NCBI GenBank assembly: GCA_038277395.1
Contig: CM076197.1
Coordinates: 71,829,348 to 71,893,347 of the forward strand
Origin: Dryocosmus kuriphilus
Taxonomy: Eukaryota > Arthropoda > Insecta > Hymenoptera > Cynipidae
Length of the DNA: 64,000 nt
Direction: 5' to 3'
In this document: in pieces, positions 35,518-47,649 of the stretch
Position numbering within the stretch: position 1 is the stretch's first letter
Layout of the letters: each line of letters starts with the position of its first letter
Translations under genes and position numbers: made by a program
Notes under the pieces: model-generated
The model's database searches: none
What the model was told of the DNA's origin: nothing
The model's input: the letters and a program-made list of their open reading frames with translations, nothing else

Positions 35518-35537
35518 AGGCCTCATTTCCTTCAAGA

Positions 35538-36011
35538 CAGAGGAGTCATTTAACTCAATACTGCTCCATTGGAATACGAGTAGTGACAAATTGACTACAG
35601 AGTTCTACAGTACGGTCGGTATTCCTGGGAATTTATTTATTAAAAATCTTTGTACATTATTTATACTTAAATAGCGTATACAAACGTAGTTTATTGTCCC
35701 CTTTTGTTTCTCTGAAAGTTTTAGGCCAATAATATATCATGTATGAAAAAAGTTCTGAGGTTCAAAACATTTCTGGAGGATTTATTAACCTGCTCCAAAA
35801 TTATTCCAGTTTCAATTTCGTCGAAAAAACTTTTTTCAAAATTCCTACTCAAATAATGTATAAAAACGCAATTTATTGTCTTCTCATGCATTTCCCAAAG
35901 TTTCAGTCCGATATTTCATTTACAAGAAAAGTTCTGAGGTTAAACACAATTGATAAATCGTAAAAATTGAGGTCGGTAATATAGGTATTTTTGTGTGTCA
36001 ACTGGTCTTAA
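35538..36011. mobile_element. Partial relative of the 33538-34577 element
   Basis: Matches the reverse complement of the 33538-34577 interior: tcaatactgctcca, ggtattcctgggaat and cgtagtttattgtcccc. It then matches the terminal region (ttcgtcgaaaaaactttttt, attgaggtcggtaatatagg) and ends with TTAA at 36008-36011. One terminal half is missing. Confidence 0.65.
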
Positions 36012-36786
36012 GTTGATACTACGATATTAAAAAATTTCCAATATAACTGAACAGCTTTCCATGGCGGGCAAGTCTGAATTGCAATATCAACCATTCCTAA
36101 TGCAATTGATAAATTGTGGATATTACTAAATCAGCAGTCGAATATTGAAAATAAAAAATTGAATGCGCTCGGTGTTTATACATCACCCTACATTTGTGCG
36201 TACGGACCTTTTAAAATTAAAGATCGAACCACTGACCAGTGTAATTTGTTAATTTTGAATTTTTTTTTTTAAAGCTCCTTCGGCTTTAACAAATACATTC
36301 TCATCACTTGTCTCACGCTTCGCACTCGAATAAAGTTTGTCCAAAACGTGACATTTCTTTTTGAAGTTTGGGAGAAAATAAAATTCTTTTATTTATAGTA
36401 ACATTTTTCACGAGTATAACAAAAGCTGTGAGTCCTATCGAAAAATATTCTGAAGAAAGCAAGTAAACCTTTTTGAGATGAATAATTTTTCCTCTAAACA
36501 TTTTTTTCGCATCTCGCATAGCTTCAACGGAAAATTGGATTCATGATTTTTAATAACATTTTTCACGATTAAAACAAAAACTATTTGTGTTAAAAGAAAT
36601 TGGGTCCGTCTCGGAACGCCCGGTAGAAGTGAATACTTAAATACATGTTGGGTGGACTCTGTTTGTTTAGAAAATACGTGAAATAATAAAAAAAATTTTA
36701 TCGTTAATTTGTATATTGATTTACAGGTACTTTTTACAAAACTTTATTTACAACTTTATTTATTTGTATTAGAATCACAGACATCT

Positions 36787-37127
36787 TCATTTTTTTAATT
36801 CAATAAAAGAAACAATTGGATTGTGGGAACAAAAGTAAGATATACATGTTTTTGAATCTATTTTATATAAAAATCTGGAAAATACTGCATCTAATGTTGT
36901 GCCGTATTAAGTGTTTGACTGTTGCGAATTATTATTCATTTCTAATTGAAATTCATATTTGAGGAATGTAATTAATGGTTGTGCACTATCGTCAGCAAAG
37001 TTAGCATTGAAATCTCCTGCTAAAATCAGAGTCATTTCATGGTCATTTGTACCAAGCTCCCGAAATCCTACCTCAGTGTATGCAAGTAGTGATCTATGGA
37101 TAAATCGAGAGATAAATTGAATTATGC

Positions 37128-37131
<4 letters not shown>
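36787..37131 (-). pseudogene. Endonuclease-like fragment (Helentron-type EN)
   Basis: Minus-strand reading is open over about 115 codons with one internal stop. It contains LILAGDFNANF (the GDFN motif of APE/EEP-type endonucleases), then after the stop YGTTLDAVFSRF and SYFCSHNPIVS. This order (GDFN, then T-DAVF-R, then SYFS-H-P) is what I recall from the endonuclease tails of Helentron proteins in insects. The N-terminal half is missing at the GA tract starting at 37130. Confidence 0.55.

Positions 37132-37185
<54 letters not shown>
37130..37185. repeat. GA microsatellite at the 3' side of the non-LTR element
   Basis: A pure (GA)28-like tract followed directly by attgattgattgattattta, the tail end of the non-LTR element on the minus strand. 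Confidence 0.9.
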
Positions 37186-37188
<3 letters not shown>

Positions 37189-38721
37189 ATTGATTGATTA
37201 TTTATTTATTGCATTTGGATAAAATCCATTTTGCTATAATACATGTCTGATTGTATACAAACTGTAAGTAATAATTAAGGAAACTAAACTTAACTTATCG
37301 CTATAAATAAGTATAATATTAGCACGAAGCAAAGCAAAGGTGTGTCTGGTGGGCGAGGTAATCATGGTTCTAGAACATTTTCAATTAAAACTAGACTTAA
37401 CATTTAACATCCGCATTTTGCACTAGAATTAAACTAAACTTCTGAAACATGTTATTCAAATCTACAATAAAATTCTATGAGATGCTAATTCGCGAGGAAG
37501 TGATTTTACAATAGCAAATTCGGTAAAGTAAGATTACAAGTAAATAACTACATACCAAGTTTGCAATAAAACGAAGTAAAAGGACAGTCTATACGACAAT
37601 ATAGGCTCTGCACAATTACATATCTTCAATGCTCTGTTGAATCATCAAATGTTGATGTAAACGGACCTTAAACGTGTTTAGGTTTTCACTGTCTGTAATC
37701 TGGGAGGGCAACGAGTTCCATAATGTTATCGTTGCAATTGCGAAAGAGTTGTGATAAAAACTGGTACGAGCAAAAGGTACACTAAGTTCATGAGGATTCC
37801 TGTTAGTCGTACGTAGAGCACTGTCAGGTTTTCGAACAAAATTACAGGCAAGATATTGTGGACACTGATTTTTAAGAACCTTGTAGAGAAGGATACATTG
37901 TAAGTACTTTCTTCTATTTTTCACACGAAGCCAACCAAGTTTTTTAAAGTATGGTGAGATATGCTCACATTTGCGTGCTCTGAAGATAAAGCGAATTGCT
38001 GCATTAAACGCCTTCTGAACAAGATTGTCATTCTCATCGGATATGTTCGTTTGCACTATTGAGCAGAAGTCGACAATGGGAAAGATGAGTGACATTACTA
38101 ACTGTCTACGTACAGAAAAGGGGAGTGAAGCATCACTGTATTTCAGCTGTCTCAGAACATGCCAAATCTTTCCTGCTGTCAAAGTTGACTGACTTTTCCA
38201 CTGCAATGCAGGATCCAAGGTCAGCCCCAAGTCACGCAAAGACTCAACAACAGGAATTTTATGATCCCCAACAGATATATGAGGTGGCAGAGAATCACTC
38301 AGCAAACCGATCACCCTTCCAGTTCCGAGTATCATAATCTTTGTTTTCGCAAAGTTGATTTTCAAAAAGTGTGACTCTGCCCAACGAAAAACAGAAAGTA
38401 TATCAGTCTTAACACGGTTTACCAGATTTCCAAAATTTAAAGGATCTTCGGACAGGTGTATTTGGAAGTCATCTGCGAGGATATGGTACTTGCTGTGCAC
38501 AAGACAAGAAGAGATCCTGTTGATGAGCAATGAAAAAAGTAGCGGACCTAGGACCGCACCCTGCGGGACTCCGCATTGCACGTTGAGCCAGCCAGACAAT
38601 TGGCCTTTTTCATCTTTTACAGCTTGCTGTCGACCAGAAAGATACGAACGAAACCATGAAACAGCAGACTCAGAGCATCCTAGTTTTTCCAAGATTACGA
38701 GCAGCATTGCTCTATCCACAA

Positions 38722-38724
<3 letters not shown>
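37186..38724 (-). mobile_element. Non-LTR (LINE) retrotransposon, 5'-truncated
   Basis: Minus-strand element with the 3' half of a reverse transcriptase, a ~430-bp 3' UTR and a 3' tail of aatc units (37186-37200). It lies exactly between two GA tracts (37130-37185 and 38725-38781). This suggests insertion into a GA repeat with duplication of repeat units, or recombination within it. RT motif style resembles arthropod CR1/Jockey-type elements; the clade is not certain. Confidence 0.8.
37616..38724 (-). pseudogene. Non-LTR reverse transcriptase, C-terminal part
   Basis: Uninterrupted reading on the minus strand from the GA tract to TAA at 37616-37618, about 370 codons. It copies element RNA into DNA at the target. 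Visible motifs: WFRSYLSGRQQ, CGVPQGAVLGPLLF (RT block B), YHILADDFQIHLS (block C, with ADD), then a thumb-like region and a C-terminal Cys/His-poor tail (LWNSLPSQITDSENLNTFK) typical of insect non-LTR RTs. The N-terminal fingers and first catalytic Asp block are missing, as is any endonuclease domain, so it is inactive. The open frame suggests recent insertion. Upstream Ser-Leu repeats in this frame come from the GA tract, not the protein. Confidence 0.85.

Positions 38725-38781
<57 letters not shown>
38725..38781. repeat. GA microsatellite at the 5' side of the non-LTR element
   Basis: A pure GA tract of length similar to that at 37130-37185. Followed by gttgttgcgcatttgcctgg, which belongs to the Helentron-like host element. 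Confidence 0.9.
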
Positions 38782-38783
<2 letters not shown>

Positions 38784-39549
38784 GTTGCGCATTTGCCTGG
38801 CTCAGTTACGAGAGCGCGGTGAGGGGAGAGAGGTGCGCGTATGCGGTGTGTGACAATTTCCGTTCGTCGGTCGGTCAAAGGATGACGCTCGCCTGTTTCA
38901 CTGCTCAACGAAAAGTGTATCTAGCGTGCCTATAGAAGTATTCACTTCAAAAGTACAAAGAAAATTTGTAGATCTTTTTGGAACAGACTTGTTAGGAAAA
39001 TTTAATTCTTGATCTTTATCAATAAAATTGACCATCAAAACGGAAAAAATGCATTGTATCAAAAAATGGTATAGAAAAAATTTGTAGATCTTTTCGAGAT
39101 AAATAACATTAACTCTTAACATTTTTCTTGTATACTGCATAGTTTTCCTGAAAAGTGCATTTTTAAATATTTAATAACATTTTCTACGAAATACTCAAAA
39201 ACTATGCGTCTTATAGAAAAATGATTATAAGAAAATTTGTACATCTTTTTGAGATTATTAATCATGTTTCTGAATACTTTTTCCGTATATCGCATAGATT
39301 GGGCGAAAAATTTAATGTATGATTTCTTAAAACACATTTTCGGTGGATAAAACCAGAACCATTGGTCAAAGACCGCTAGTTAACGAACAATGACCACACG
39401 ATGATAAAAACGACAACGACAAAAACGGACAGACACCTACGTAAAACATGTTTTTCGGATTCAGGGGGTCAGGAAACATGGAGATTTCATGAAATCCGCG
39501 AAAGTCAGTTTTCACATAAAACTAATACCTTCTCATTGAGATGAGAGTG

Positions 39550-40134
39550 TAATAATAAAAATTGCATTTTTCAGAATTTTTCAATAACTTTTAATAACTT
39601 TTTATTAAGTTTATAATAATGTATTTCTTGATTAAAACAACTATTATACGTACCATCAAAAAAACTATGGGTTGGATCAAAAAATAGTTTGAAGCAAAAT
39701 TGTAGGTCTTTCCAAGGTGAACAATTCTGCTTGTTAATGTTTTCTTGTAGCTCGAATAGTTTTGCTGAAAAGTGGATTTCTTTGTATTTAATAACATATT
39801 TCACGAATAACTGAAAAACTATGCATAGTTTGGCGGGAAGTTTGAATTTTTGGAAAGAATTTATGATGGATCAAACCATAACCGTTGGTCAAAAACCGTT
39901 GGTTAACGAACTCGTCCTTACTTTTTACGCCTTCAAGAAGTATGCCGAAGCGCAATCCAATCCGATTAGTCCTTCGAAACTAATCGTACTAACAGACGAC
40001 AACGACGACAGACAGACACCAACGTAAAACATGTTTTTTTCGGATTCAGGGGGTCAGGAAACATGGAGATTTCATGAAATCCGCGAAAGTCATTTTTCAC
40101 ATAAAATTAATACCTTCTCATTGAGAGGAGAATG
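39550..40134 (+). repeat. Family A repeat, copy 8
   Basis: Follows copy 7 directly. Begins ataataaaaattgcattttt, carries modules with gctcgaatagttttgctg near 39750 and the 3' block, and ends with ccttctcattgagaggagaa. Its gattaaaacaactattatac segment (39630-39650) gives the empty site for the TIR element inserted in copy 4. Confidence 0.75.
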
Positions 40135-40820
40135 TAATAATCCTTTTTACTTTTTTCTTAAAGAAAACTGAAATTTGAAAAATGATCGTCTGACCTTTAT
40201 TAGAAATAAAAATTCGTTATCTACAATTTAAATATTTTTTCCCCACCTAAACTCTTTTTGAATTACATTACCAGTTGAAATTATTAACTCTTTCTATAAA
40301 GACTGTTTTAGTTCTCTTAATTTGTTTAATTGATCAAAAATGATCAATATCTAAAAACTTTTACGAGACAAATTGTAAATTAAAATAAAATTTACTGCCC
40401 CATAAACCTAGTTTAAAAAAACTGGTTGTACTGATTCTTCTTTGAAAAATGTCTTCTGAATTAATTACCGATAACTTAATTATAAATAAATAGTCAATTT
40501 TCCGTTAAAAAACACGAACAATCAAATTATATTAAATAATATATATTACCAATATCAGACAAAAAATAAATAAAAATTTTTACCATGACATTTTATGCAA
40601 ATAATTAAATAAAATAAGTTGCAACTTTCTTTTCCAAAATTGGTTGTAGCAAGGTTATGTACAAGGTTCAAAACATTCCGTTTATGAAGATCTATCATTT
40701 TTTTCCTGAGATTTAAAAAAATCGAGAGTAGCAGACAATTGGTCGTGGTCTAAAAATTGACCTTAGGGAGCATTCAAAAATTAGGCTTCTAATTTTTAAC
40801 CATTTAACCATTTTTTTTTT

Positions 40821-40856
<36 letters not shown>

Positions 40857-41858
40857 GTAACGTAGCTTTTTTTGATAAACACTAATTTATTCTACGTTTT
40901 TTCGAGTTTATAGTTATTTCAGTTGTAAATACGACTATGTGACTGTGTGGTAAACTGCAAGCTTTGGTAATAACTAATCAGTCAAGAATAATTAAAATAA
41001 CAAAGTATTTTCAGACGCAGTTTATGGATGCCCCCTTATTGACATCCCTCCTTTCTTTTAAATGTCATTTCCAGAGAAAAAAAATTGAACAGGAGTGACA
41101 TTAAAAACCTGTGAAAATCGAACTAACTCGCTAATTGCAGTACGTTACACCACCGTAAAAAACGTATGCTCAAAAAAGGTTCTGAAAGACCGATATAAAT
41201 TGGCAATTATGTTGCAGTGCATCTCAATGAGCTTGAGTTAACTTTTACCGAAAGGTCGCTTATCTACGTTTTTTCAGAATACATTTTTATGATTCTAGAC
41301 TAGAATTTAAAGCAAAAATTTTTAAAAAATCGAACGAGTCTTTTTTGATAATTTCACTTTTTGATTTTTTGACCATTTCTGCGGGATTTAAAATTTCGAG
41401 TAAAATTGTATCGAAGATTATTTTGTTTAGAAAACTGAGTGTAAAGTCTTATCATATTTTTTTCAAAAAATAAACACATTGTATTCCGTGGAAGTTTCCT
41501 TACCTTTTTGCTCTTTAAGAAAGTCCAAATCGCTCACAGCAAAAAATAATGCTTAAAGTTGTTCAATTCTGACAAGTTGTTAATGTCGAAAAAACTTAAA
41601 ATTTTTATAAACAAAATGGACTTAAGATATAATATATAAATTGGCTTTTCTTAAATTCATCAAAACTTGTCTGGATTTAAGGGAGTACATACACATAGAA
41701 ATTTCAAAAATTCGATTTTTTTGTTGCATTTCCTGAAAGTGCTTGAATCGATGACTCTATGTAACTTCAGGTTTTAATAAGAACTATACATTTTTGATCA
41801 CGTTTTTACGTTTTTTAGCTTTAAACGCGTTTTTCTCGAAAAAAGTTTTTGAAGTTGC
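40135..41858. other. AT-rich DNA, nothing assigned
   Basis: No gene recognised on either strand and no clear terminal repeats. Contains a C homopolymer at 40822-40854. Confidence 0.5.
40822..40854. repeat. C homopolymer, 33 bp
   Basis: An uninterrupted C run preceded by a T run. Homopolymers this long are prone to sequencing error, so the length is unreliable. Confidence 0.9.
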
Positions 41859-42351
41859 ACGGAGAAAACTAGATAGTCAAACTTTGAGTGTCAAAATTTA
41901 AATGGTCAGTTTGACCTTCCAGACAGTGTCATGCACAATCCATAATTTTTTCTCCATAGTCAAAGAGACTCTTTTCACTCCTTTTGACCGTCCCAGAGTG
42001 TCAAACTTACATCAGGGATGATCGAATCGAAACTCTGGGATGGTTAAATTAAATATATTGTTTTCAGTCATTTGTACCATATTCGAGAGGGCCAAACTCA
42101 CTATCAAGAATAATCAGAATGACACTGTGAGATGGTCAAATAATGCGCGCGCCGGTAGTGAACCTAACCTTCAAATTTTGACACTCCAGAATCGTAAGCT
42201 TGACATTCTGGGATAGTAAATCTAGCCATCAAATTTTGACACTCCGCGGAAGGTACGCCACACCATCTAGGGGGCTGTCCCATAGTTAAAACTCAAATAT
42301 GGTCAGTTTGACACTCTAGATGTTTAGGCTGACCATCCATTTTTCTCCGTA
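41859..42351. mobile_element. ~490-bp MITE rich in tgtcaaa words
   Basis: The left end CACGGAGAAAACTAGATAG and the right end (reverse complemented TACGGAGAAAAATGGATGG) are inverted and continue as gtcaaac/gtcagcc. The interior repeats variants of ggtcagtttgacactc in both orientations. No coding capacity. Confidence 0.7.
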
Positions 42352-43247
42352 CGATGAGTAAGATATCTTTAGATCGGCTTAACTGATTGCTTTCAAATTT
42401 TAACCCGTTATTTTTAGATATAATACCCTTGTGCTTGAACGATTGCTTTTTTAACTTTGATGAAATTTTTTAGCTAAAAAATGAACGTTTTTTTGCGAAA
42501 AAATGAAATTTTCTTCAAAACTCCGACATTTTGAAAAAAATCAAAATTTTTGAAAATGCTTTCGTTCAGGCACCGCTTCTCTTTTTTGGACCATCGGGAG
42601 ATAGACTATAACTCGGTTATTTATCACTGTTTTACCATGAAAAAATTACTGTAACTTCTTGACATACCAAAAATAATTGGTACAAAAGTTTTAACAACAT
42701 CCAAAAGACGAGTATATTCTGATAACGATACACGGCTTGAGCAAGCTTCACAGAGATCCTCAAAAACACTTTACGGGAAATAAGGGACTTAATAGTGAAA
42801 AATAGGGGAATTTCAGGGGCTCCACCTAAATTACAATAAATTTGCATATTTGTAAGAAAATTCAAGTTTAATACTACAACTTTTTACAACCTGGAAACAA
42901 TGAACTACTGTTCTTGTATTAAAATTTATAATTATTGATGTTATAAAAGTTAAATTCTGTGGTTGCAGACAGAAACGCTTATCTAGACCAGTCATGATTT
43001 CAAAATAAATCAAGTTGCATATTTTCTCAATTCTGTGAAATTGGGGACATAACAAATTATTCTGATATTAAGTGCCTAATCCTATTTTTAAATGTTTTTT
43101 TTTTAATATGATGCGCAAAAACAAAAATTTAAAAATTTAAAAAAATTTTAATTTATCTTTCAAGCTTTGTACAAGCAAACATTAAAAATATTACACTGCG
43201 AGCAGGCGTAAAAAGGTTAGCCTAAACTTAGGGCAGTTTGGTGATTA
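42352..43247. other. AT-rich DNA, nothing assigned
   Basis: No recognised gene; short minus-strand ORFs (75-77 codons) carry no family motifs. Confidence 0.5.
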
Positions 43248-44579
43248 CGAGGCACGTCCAGAAAGTAAGTGTACTGGTACTCTCACAGCTGTAGGTAATA
43301 CTTTTTCGACATGTTGACAACACTGCCGCGTAGCCTGACCCCTCCCCTTCAAAACGAGACCAATCCGAGGTTAGTGTGTTGAAAACTCTTGACGCAGTAG
43401 CATCTCTCGCAAAAAATGTCGATCGTATCTCCCGCTAAGTGCGAAATTCGCGCCGTCATTCGCTACCTCCTTGTGAAGGGAAAAGCTCCAGTAGAGATTT
43501 ATAATGACGTGAAAACTGTTTAAGGTAATAGAGCTATGAATCGTACGAGTGTGTACAAGTGGTGTCGCGAATTTAAAAATGTCCGTACTTCCGCGCATGA
43601 AGATCAGAGGAGCGGAAGACCTTCAATTGTGACTGACGAACTTGTGGAAAAAATCGAGATTGCGGTCCGTGACGATCGCAGATTGACGTTAGATGATCTT
43701 TCTGCGATGTTTCCGAAAATCTCCAGATCCCTGTTACACGAAAAAATCACAGAAACTCTCGGATATCGGAAATTGTCTGCGAGGTGGGTCCCAAAACAGC
43801 TGACAGAACAGCACAAGTTGAATCGAGTGCAGAGCTCCAAAGAGTTTTTGGAGCGCTAGGAACGCGAAGGCGATGATTTTTCTCTACTCTATTGTTACTG
43901 AAGACGAAACTTGGGTTGCCCACTACACGCCTGAAACTAAGAGGCAGTCTCAACAATGGCGCCACACCTTTTGACCCTCCGCCAAGAAATTGAAAGCCAC
44001 AATTTCAGCCAAAAAAATCATGGCATCCGTGTTTTGGGACCATAAAGGCATAATTTTGATTGAATATCTGCCTCACGGGGAGACCATCAACGCGGCAAGA
44101 TACTGTGAGACGCTGAAAAAATTTAAAAGGGCGATTCAGAATAAAAGGAGGGGCATGCTGACGAAGGGAGTCTGCCTGCTGCATGACAATGCCAAACCTC
44201 ACATGGCCAATGCCACGAAGCAACTCCTGGACTCTTTTGGATGGGACGTTTTGAACCACCCCCCGCATTCCCCTGACCGGGCCCATTCAGATTTCCATCT
44301 CTTCACTTCTCTGAAGGTGTACACGGGTGGAAACAAGTTTTCACCGGACGAGGAGGTGAAGGGGGAGGAGTAGAAGTGGGCGAAAGAGCTGGCGGGAGAC
44401 TTCTTCGAGGCAGGCATCAAAAAATTGATCCCGCGGCTCACCACTTGCATCGAGAGGGATGATGACTATGTCGAAAAATAACTTACATATGTACAAGTGT
44501 AACGAACTATGTTTTTGTTTTAATAAATTTTTTTTAAGCCTACATAAATTGAGTACACTTACTTTCTGGACGTGCCTCG
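43248..44579 (+). mobile_element. Mariner-family element, copy 3 (1,332 bp)
   Basis: Intact-looking TIRs CGAGGCACGTCCAGAAAG, flanked by a perfect TA duplication (43246-43247 and 44580-44581). It has the cleanest ends of the three copies. Transposase is broken. Confidence 0.95.
43416..44481 (+). pseudogene. Mariner transposase pseudogene, copy 3
   Basis: Asp codons are present in EDETW (Gly of GDETW changed to Glu), HDNAKPH (44185-44187) and SPDRAHSDFH (44290-44292), with the mariner 34-residue gap. Lesions are TAA at codon 36 (43521-43523), TAG at 43857-43859 (shared with copy 1), a one-base insertion in the T run near 43880, and TAG in the C-terminal region near 44371. The C-terminal VEK stop at 44479-44481 matches the other copies. 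Confidence 0.92.
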
Positions 44580-44581
44580 TA

Positions 44582-47390
44582 TATGCCCGTTTCTCATCGA
44601 TAAGAATTTAAATAAGCCATTACTTTATTTCAATTTTGAAGTCAGTAAATGTCAGTAATAGTCCGTAAATGGTTTTGGAGTTCCAATCCTTTAAAGAGCA
44701 TTATTCAAAGTACCGAAAATTAATTTTATATTCAGATTTTCATAAAAAATGCTTGCTAAGCATTTCTGTCTTTCCAGCACAAAATTGAGATGAAAAAATC
44801 TTCATTTTGATTTCGTCTTCCGAAACAGGACACGCGATAGACGCGAAAGTAGTTTTGGAAGTTAAAAAGAAAAAAAAAAAACATACTGATAAAAAGTAAA
44901 ACTTTCCAGTCATTTTCACCTAAAATGGAGACATTTTAGGGGGATTGTATGCAAATTAGGGCACATTTAGTGATAGGAGACATTCAGGGGTCAAGAATAA
45001 AAAAGGGAACTTTTAGGGAAAATAGGGGACGACTGCGAAGCCTGAGCTGGAAAGAGAGGACGAGGAAAAGGGTCACGTTTTGTCGTTTGTCCAATAGGAA
45101 TATTTTTACGAAGTAATAGTATTGGACTGGATGGTCTTGCAAAGCAAAATATGATTACGACGACGATAGTGGTAACGAGATTATCCTGGAAGCGACGCTG
45201 GCATGCATTCACTGGATCCAGTTCAGTCGACCAATCGTTGGACCGTGCCTACGATAATACCTACGGTGATCCTAATGGCAGGATAACAGGTCTACCCTCT
45301 GACCCCAAGGCTAATTTAAAACGCAGTCGATCGTTATTGGTTTAACATCTACGTGGCCATTCACGCCGTTACGGGTACTGTGTCCTTTGCGACCCGTTCC
45401 GGTGATAGTCGTTCCCGAAGGGAACAAATGGATAATCTTTTTTAAAACGCATGGGAAATTCGCAATTTAAGGACAATTAGCAAATGTCCAATGGCTCTGA
45501 TAGCCTCAATGACGTCACATTATGATACTAGGAAGGATATTTTTTTTTTTAAAATTACTTTTTGATTTTACTTTTTTAACAATGTGCTCAGTGAGCTTGA
45601 AATATCTAGGATATAGTGAAACTAGGGGGCTCCGCTCGCCAACGCCCCTCGGGTGTATTCCTATCAGTATTCTGTATTCCTATCAGTATTCTGTATTAAA
45701 TAGTATGTTTTATGAAATTTTGTTATTTTAATTCTCGCATTGTAATTCTTTTATTTTAATTACTTAATTTTAATTCTATAGATGCACGTTTTTTCTGAAG
45801 CTGACCCGTTGTTAAATTTTGAAATTTTCTTCTTCCTAACTCCTTTCGTTTCATTGTAGCCTTTCTCGTCCGCTCAATTAATCGATTCCTCCTTTCTTCT
45901 TCCGAAAGCTCTTGCGTCGGAGGCATGACGCAATGAACACGATAAAGCCTTCGCCACCAGACTGATGGGCGAGTTTTATTCTTCGTTCTTCCTTATACGA
46001 TATTCGCAGTCACCGCCTAAAGACTTTTTTATAATTATAATAGAAGGATGATACTTTAAGGGTGTATTAAAGGTATCTCAAGTCCAAAAATGAACATTGT
46101 TAAAAATGATTTATAAAATCGAGGAAAACATTCTCATTATTAATTGTAACTAAGTTTGAAAGAGAACTAAAGGCAAATTTTAGAAGAAATATTTAAGGCT
46201 AAAATTGCGTTTTCAACAATAGTTATTTAGAGTTTTATATTTTTGTTTCTCTTTAGGTAAAAGTTGCAATTCTTATTTAATCCTAATGTTGTAGGGCTCA
46301 TTTTATTTCTTGAAAGATTCTTTACAAATCCCTTTGATATGCTTTAATTCAAACAAATTTATTTAAGAAAAATTTTTTTTTTAAATATTGGTGTTATTTT
46401 ATCGTCCAGGATAATTAAATAATTCATCTCTTATGTTAAATTTTTATTTTTATATCTAATTTTTATAGAATTTTTTTTTTATATTCAAGACTCAATTCTG
46501 AAATGCAGGTAAAGAGAACATAAAGTTAGTCAAATTTTTTTAAAATCCACACAAATTTTACTGAATTTCATCCAAATCAATTTTAAGATGTAACTAATTT
46601 CAGTATTCTTTTTTACTGTGATGTACAATTTCTAACACCTTTACATTAAAACGGTTTAATTCTCGAAATTTCAATCTTAGCCCATTTGATTTTGAATATC
46701 TTGCATTTATGAACGTCAAGTATTAAAAGGCTTCAATTTTTAAATTACACAATTATGATAGACTATTGAGTACGAACCAAAAACACTTTAATTTTTAAAT
46801 CTAAAAATTGTTATCATTTGAACGCATCGCATTCGAAATTGTTTCCTTCCAAATTTGGAAAAAAAAATTTACAACTTTGAAGGATTCAATTCAAAACTAT
46901 TAAATTTCACACGTTATTAGTTTCAAATTGTTCAACCTATAAAATATCAAACTGAAATTACAAAATTTTTATCGGCTTTAATTTAAAATTATTCACCCAA
47001 GAAGGATTTTAATTGTAGATTGTACAATAACGTTTAAATTCACATTTGTCCAATTTCAAGTGCTTCTAATTTAAAAATGCCCGTTCTAAAAAAATTTAAT
47101 CTGAAATTATTTGATTGTAATCGCTCTGAAATAATAATAAAGATAATAATAAAATTAAAATTATTAAAAGGTTTTTATTTATAATTTTAAAACTTTGAAC
47201 AATTTAATTTTTAAAACCAAACAATTTTGAATGTCTTAATCTAAAATTATTAAACACATTCAATTCAAAGTTCTCGTACTTCAAATCAATTTAAAATATA
47301 TTTTTTATTTCTGCAAGGGCTTAATTAACAATAATTCAATTTTAAATTAATCAAATTTAAAATAATATGCAAATTAATCTAGTTCAGTAC
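44582..47390. other. AT-rich DNA with a GC-richer island at about 45130-45480
   Basis: No recognised protein, RNA or terminal repeat. The island (for example gcgacgctggcatgcattc, gtgcctacgataatacctac) stands out from its AT-rich surroundings; a 64-codon ORF there is not recognised. A second short GC-rich patch lies at 45620-45655 (ggctccgctcgccaacgccc). Both could be eroded exons or regulatory DNA. From 46000 to 47390 the sequence is low-complexity AT-rich. Confidence 0.4.
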
Positions 47391-47475
47391 TTCTATAGCT
47401 CAGATGAAAGAGAATTTAACCGGCAATCGAAAAGTCCTAGACTCTATACCCAATGGAGTCAAAGGCGTTTTTTTT
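47391..47475 (+). repeat. Decayed tRNA-derived SINE fragment
   Basis: ctatagctcagatgaaagag resembles a tRNA A-box region and gactctatacccaatgg a decayed B-box region, at tRNA-like spacing, followed by gagtcaaaggcg and a run of T. It resembles the minus-strand fragment at 14915-15000. Not a functional tRNA. Confidence 0.4.
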
Positions 47476-47649
47476 TACAGGAAATGTTATTATTAAACGA
47501 TTCAAAATGTTCTTCCATTGAATTCGTAGCCATTTTAATGAATATCAAAACGTACACTGAAAAAAGAATTAATTTAACTACTATTTGTAAACAAACATTA
47601 TGAATATTTCATAAAAATTGTTTTTCTTAATTAGTATATTTTAATGTTT

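Larger units (their letters stand above)
36600..38951 (-). mobile_element. Helentron-like insertion, interrupted by a non-LTR element
   Basis: Inserted in family A copy 7 with no visible target duplication. The flanks read cttt and tttc on the minus strand, fitting the T-T target of Helentron/Helitron2 elements. A 13-bp subterminal inverted repeat gaagtgaatactt is at 36626-36638 and 38936-38948. It encodes, on the minus strand, an endonuclease-like C-terminus (36787-37131) of the kind fused to Helentron Rep/helicase proteins. Rep and helicase parts are absent. The interior is split by a non-LTR retrotransposon fragment between GA tracts. Classification is inference from the domain, ends and clean insertion. 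Confidence 0.55.
36160..39549 (+). repeat. Family A repeat, copy 7, split at 36600-38951
   Basis: The 5' block and first modules are at 36160-36599 (gcgctcggtgtttatacatc, ccttttaaaattaaag, acattctcatcacttgtc). Modules resume at 38952, with landmarks near 39138 and 39293 (155 bp apart), and the copy ends with the 3' stem-loop at 39531-39548. Comparison with copy 2 shows that the interruption falls between gaaa and agta with no clear duplication. Confidence 0.75.

Noticed and set aside
38725..38908. N-terminal extension of the 430-codon minus-strand ORF through the GA tract
   Set aside because: The Ser-Leu run and everything upstream come from the GA repeat and the host element; the RT begins only after it.
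40822..40854. Poly-C tract as a biological feature
   Set aside because: Most likely a homopolymer of unreliable length; no associated element seen.
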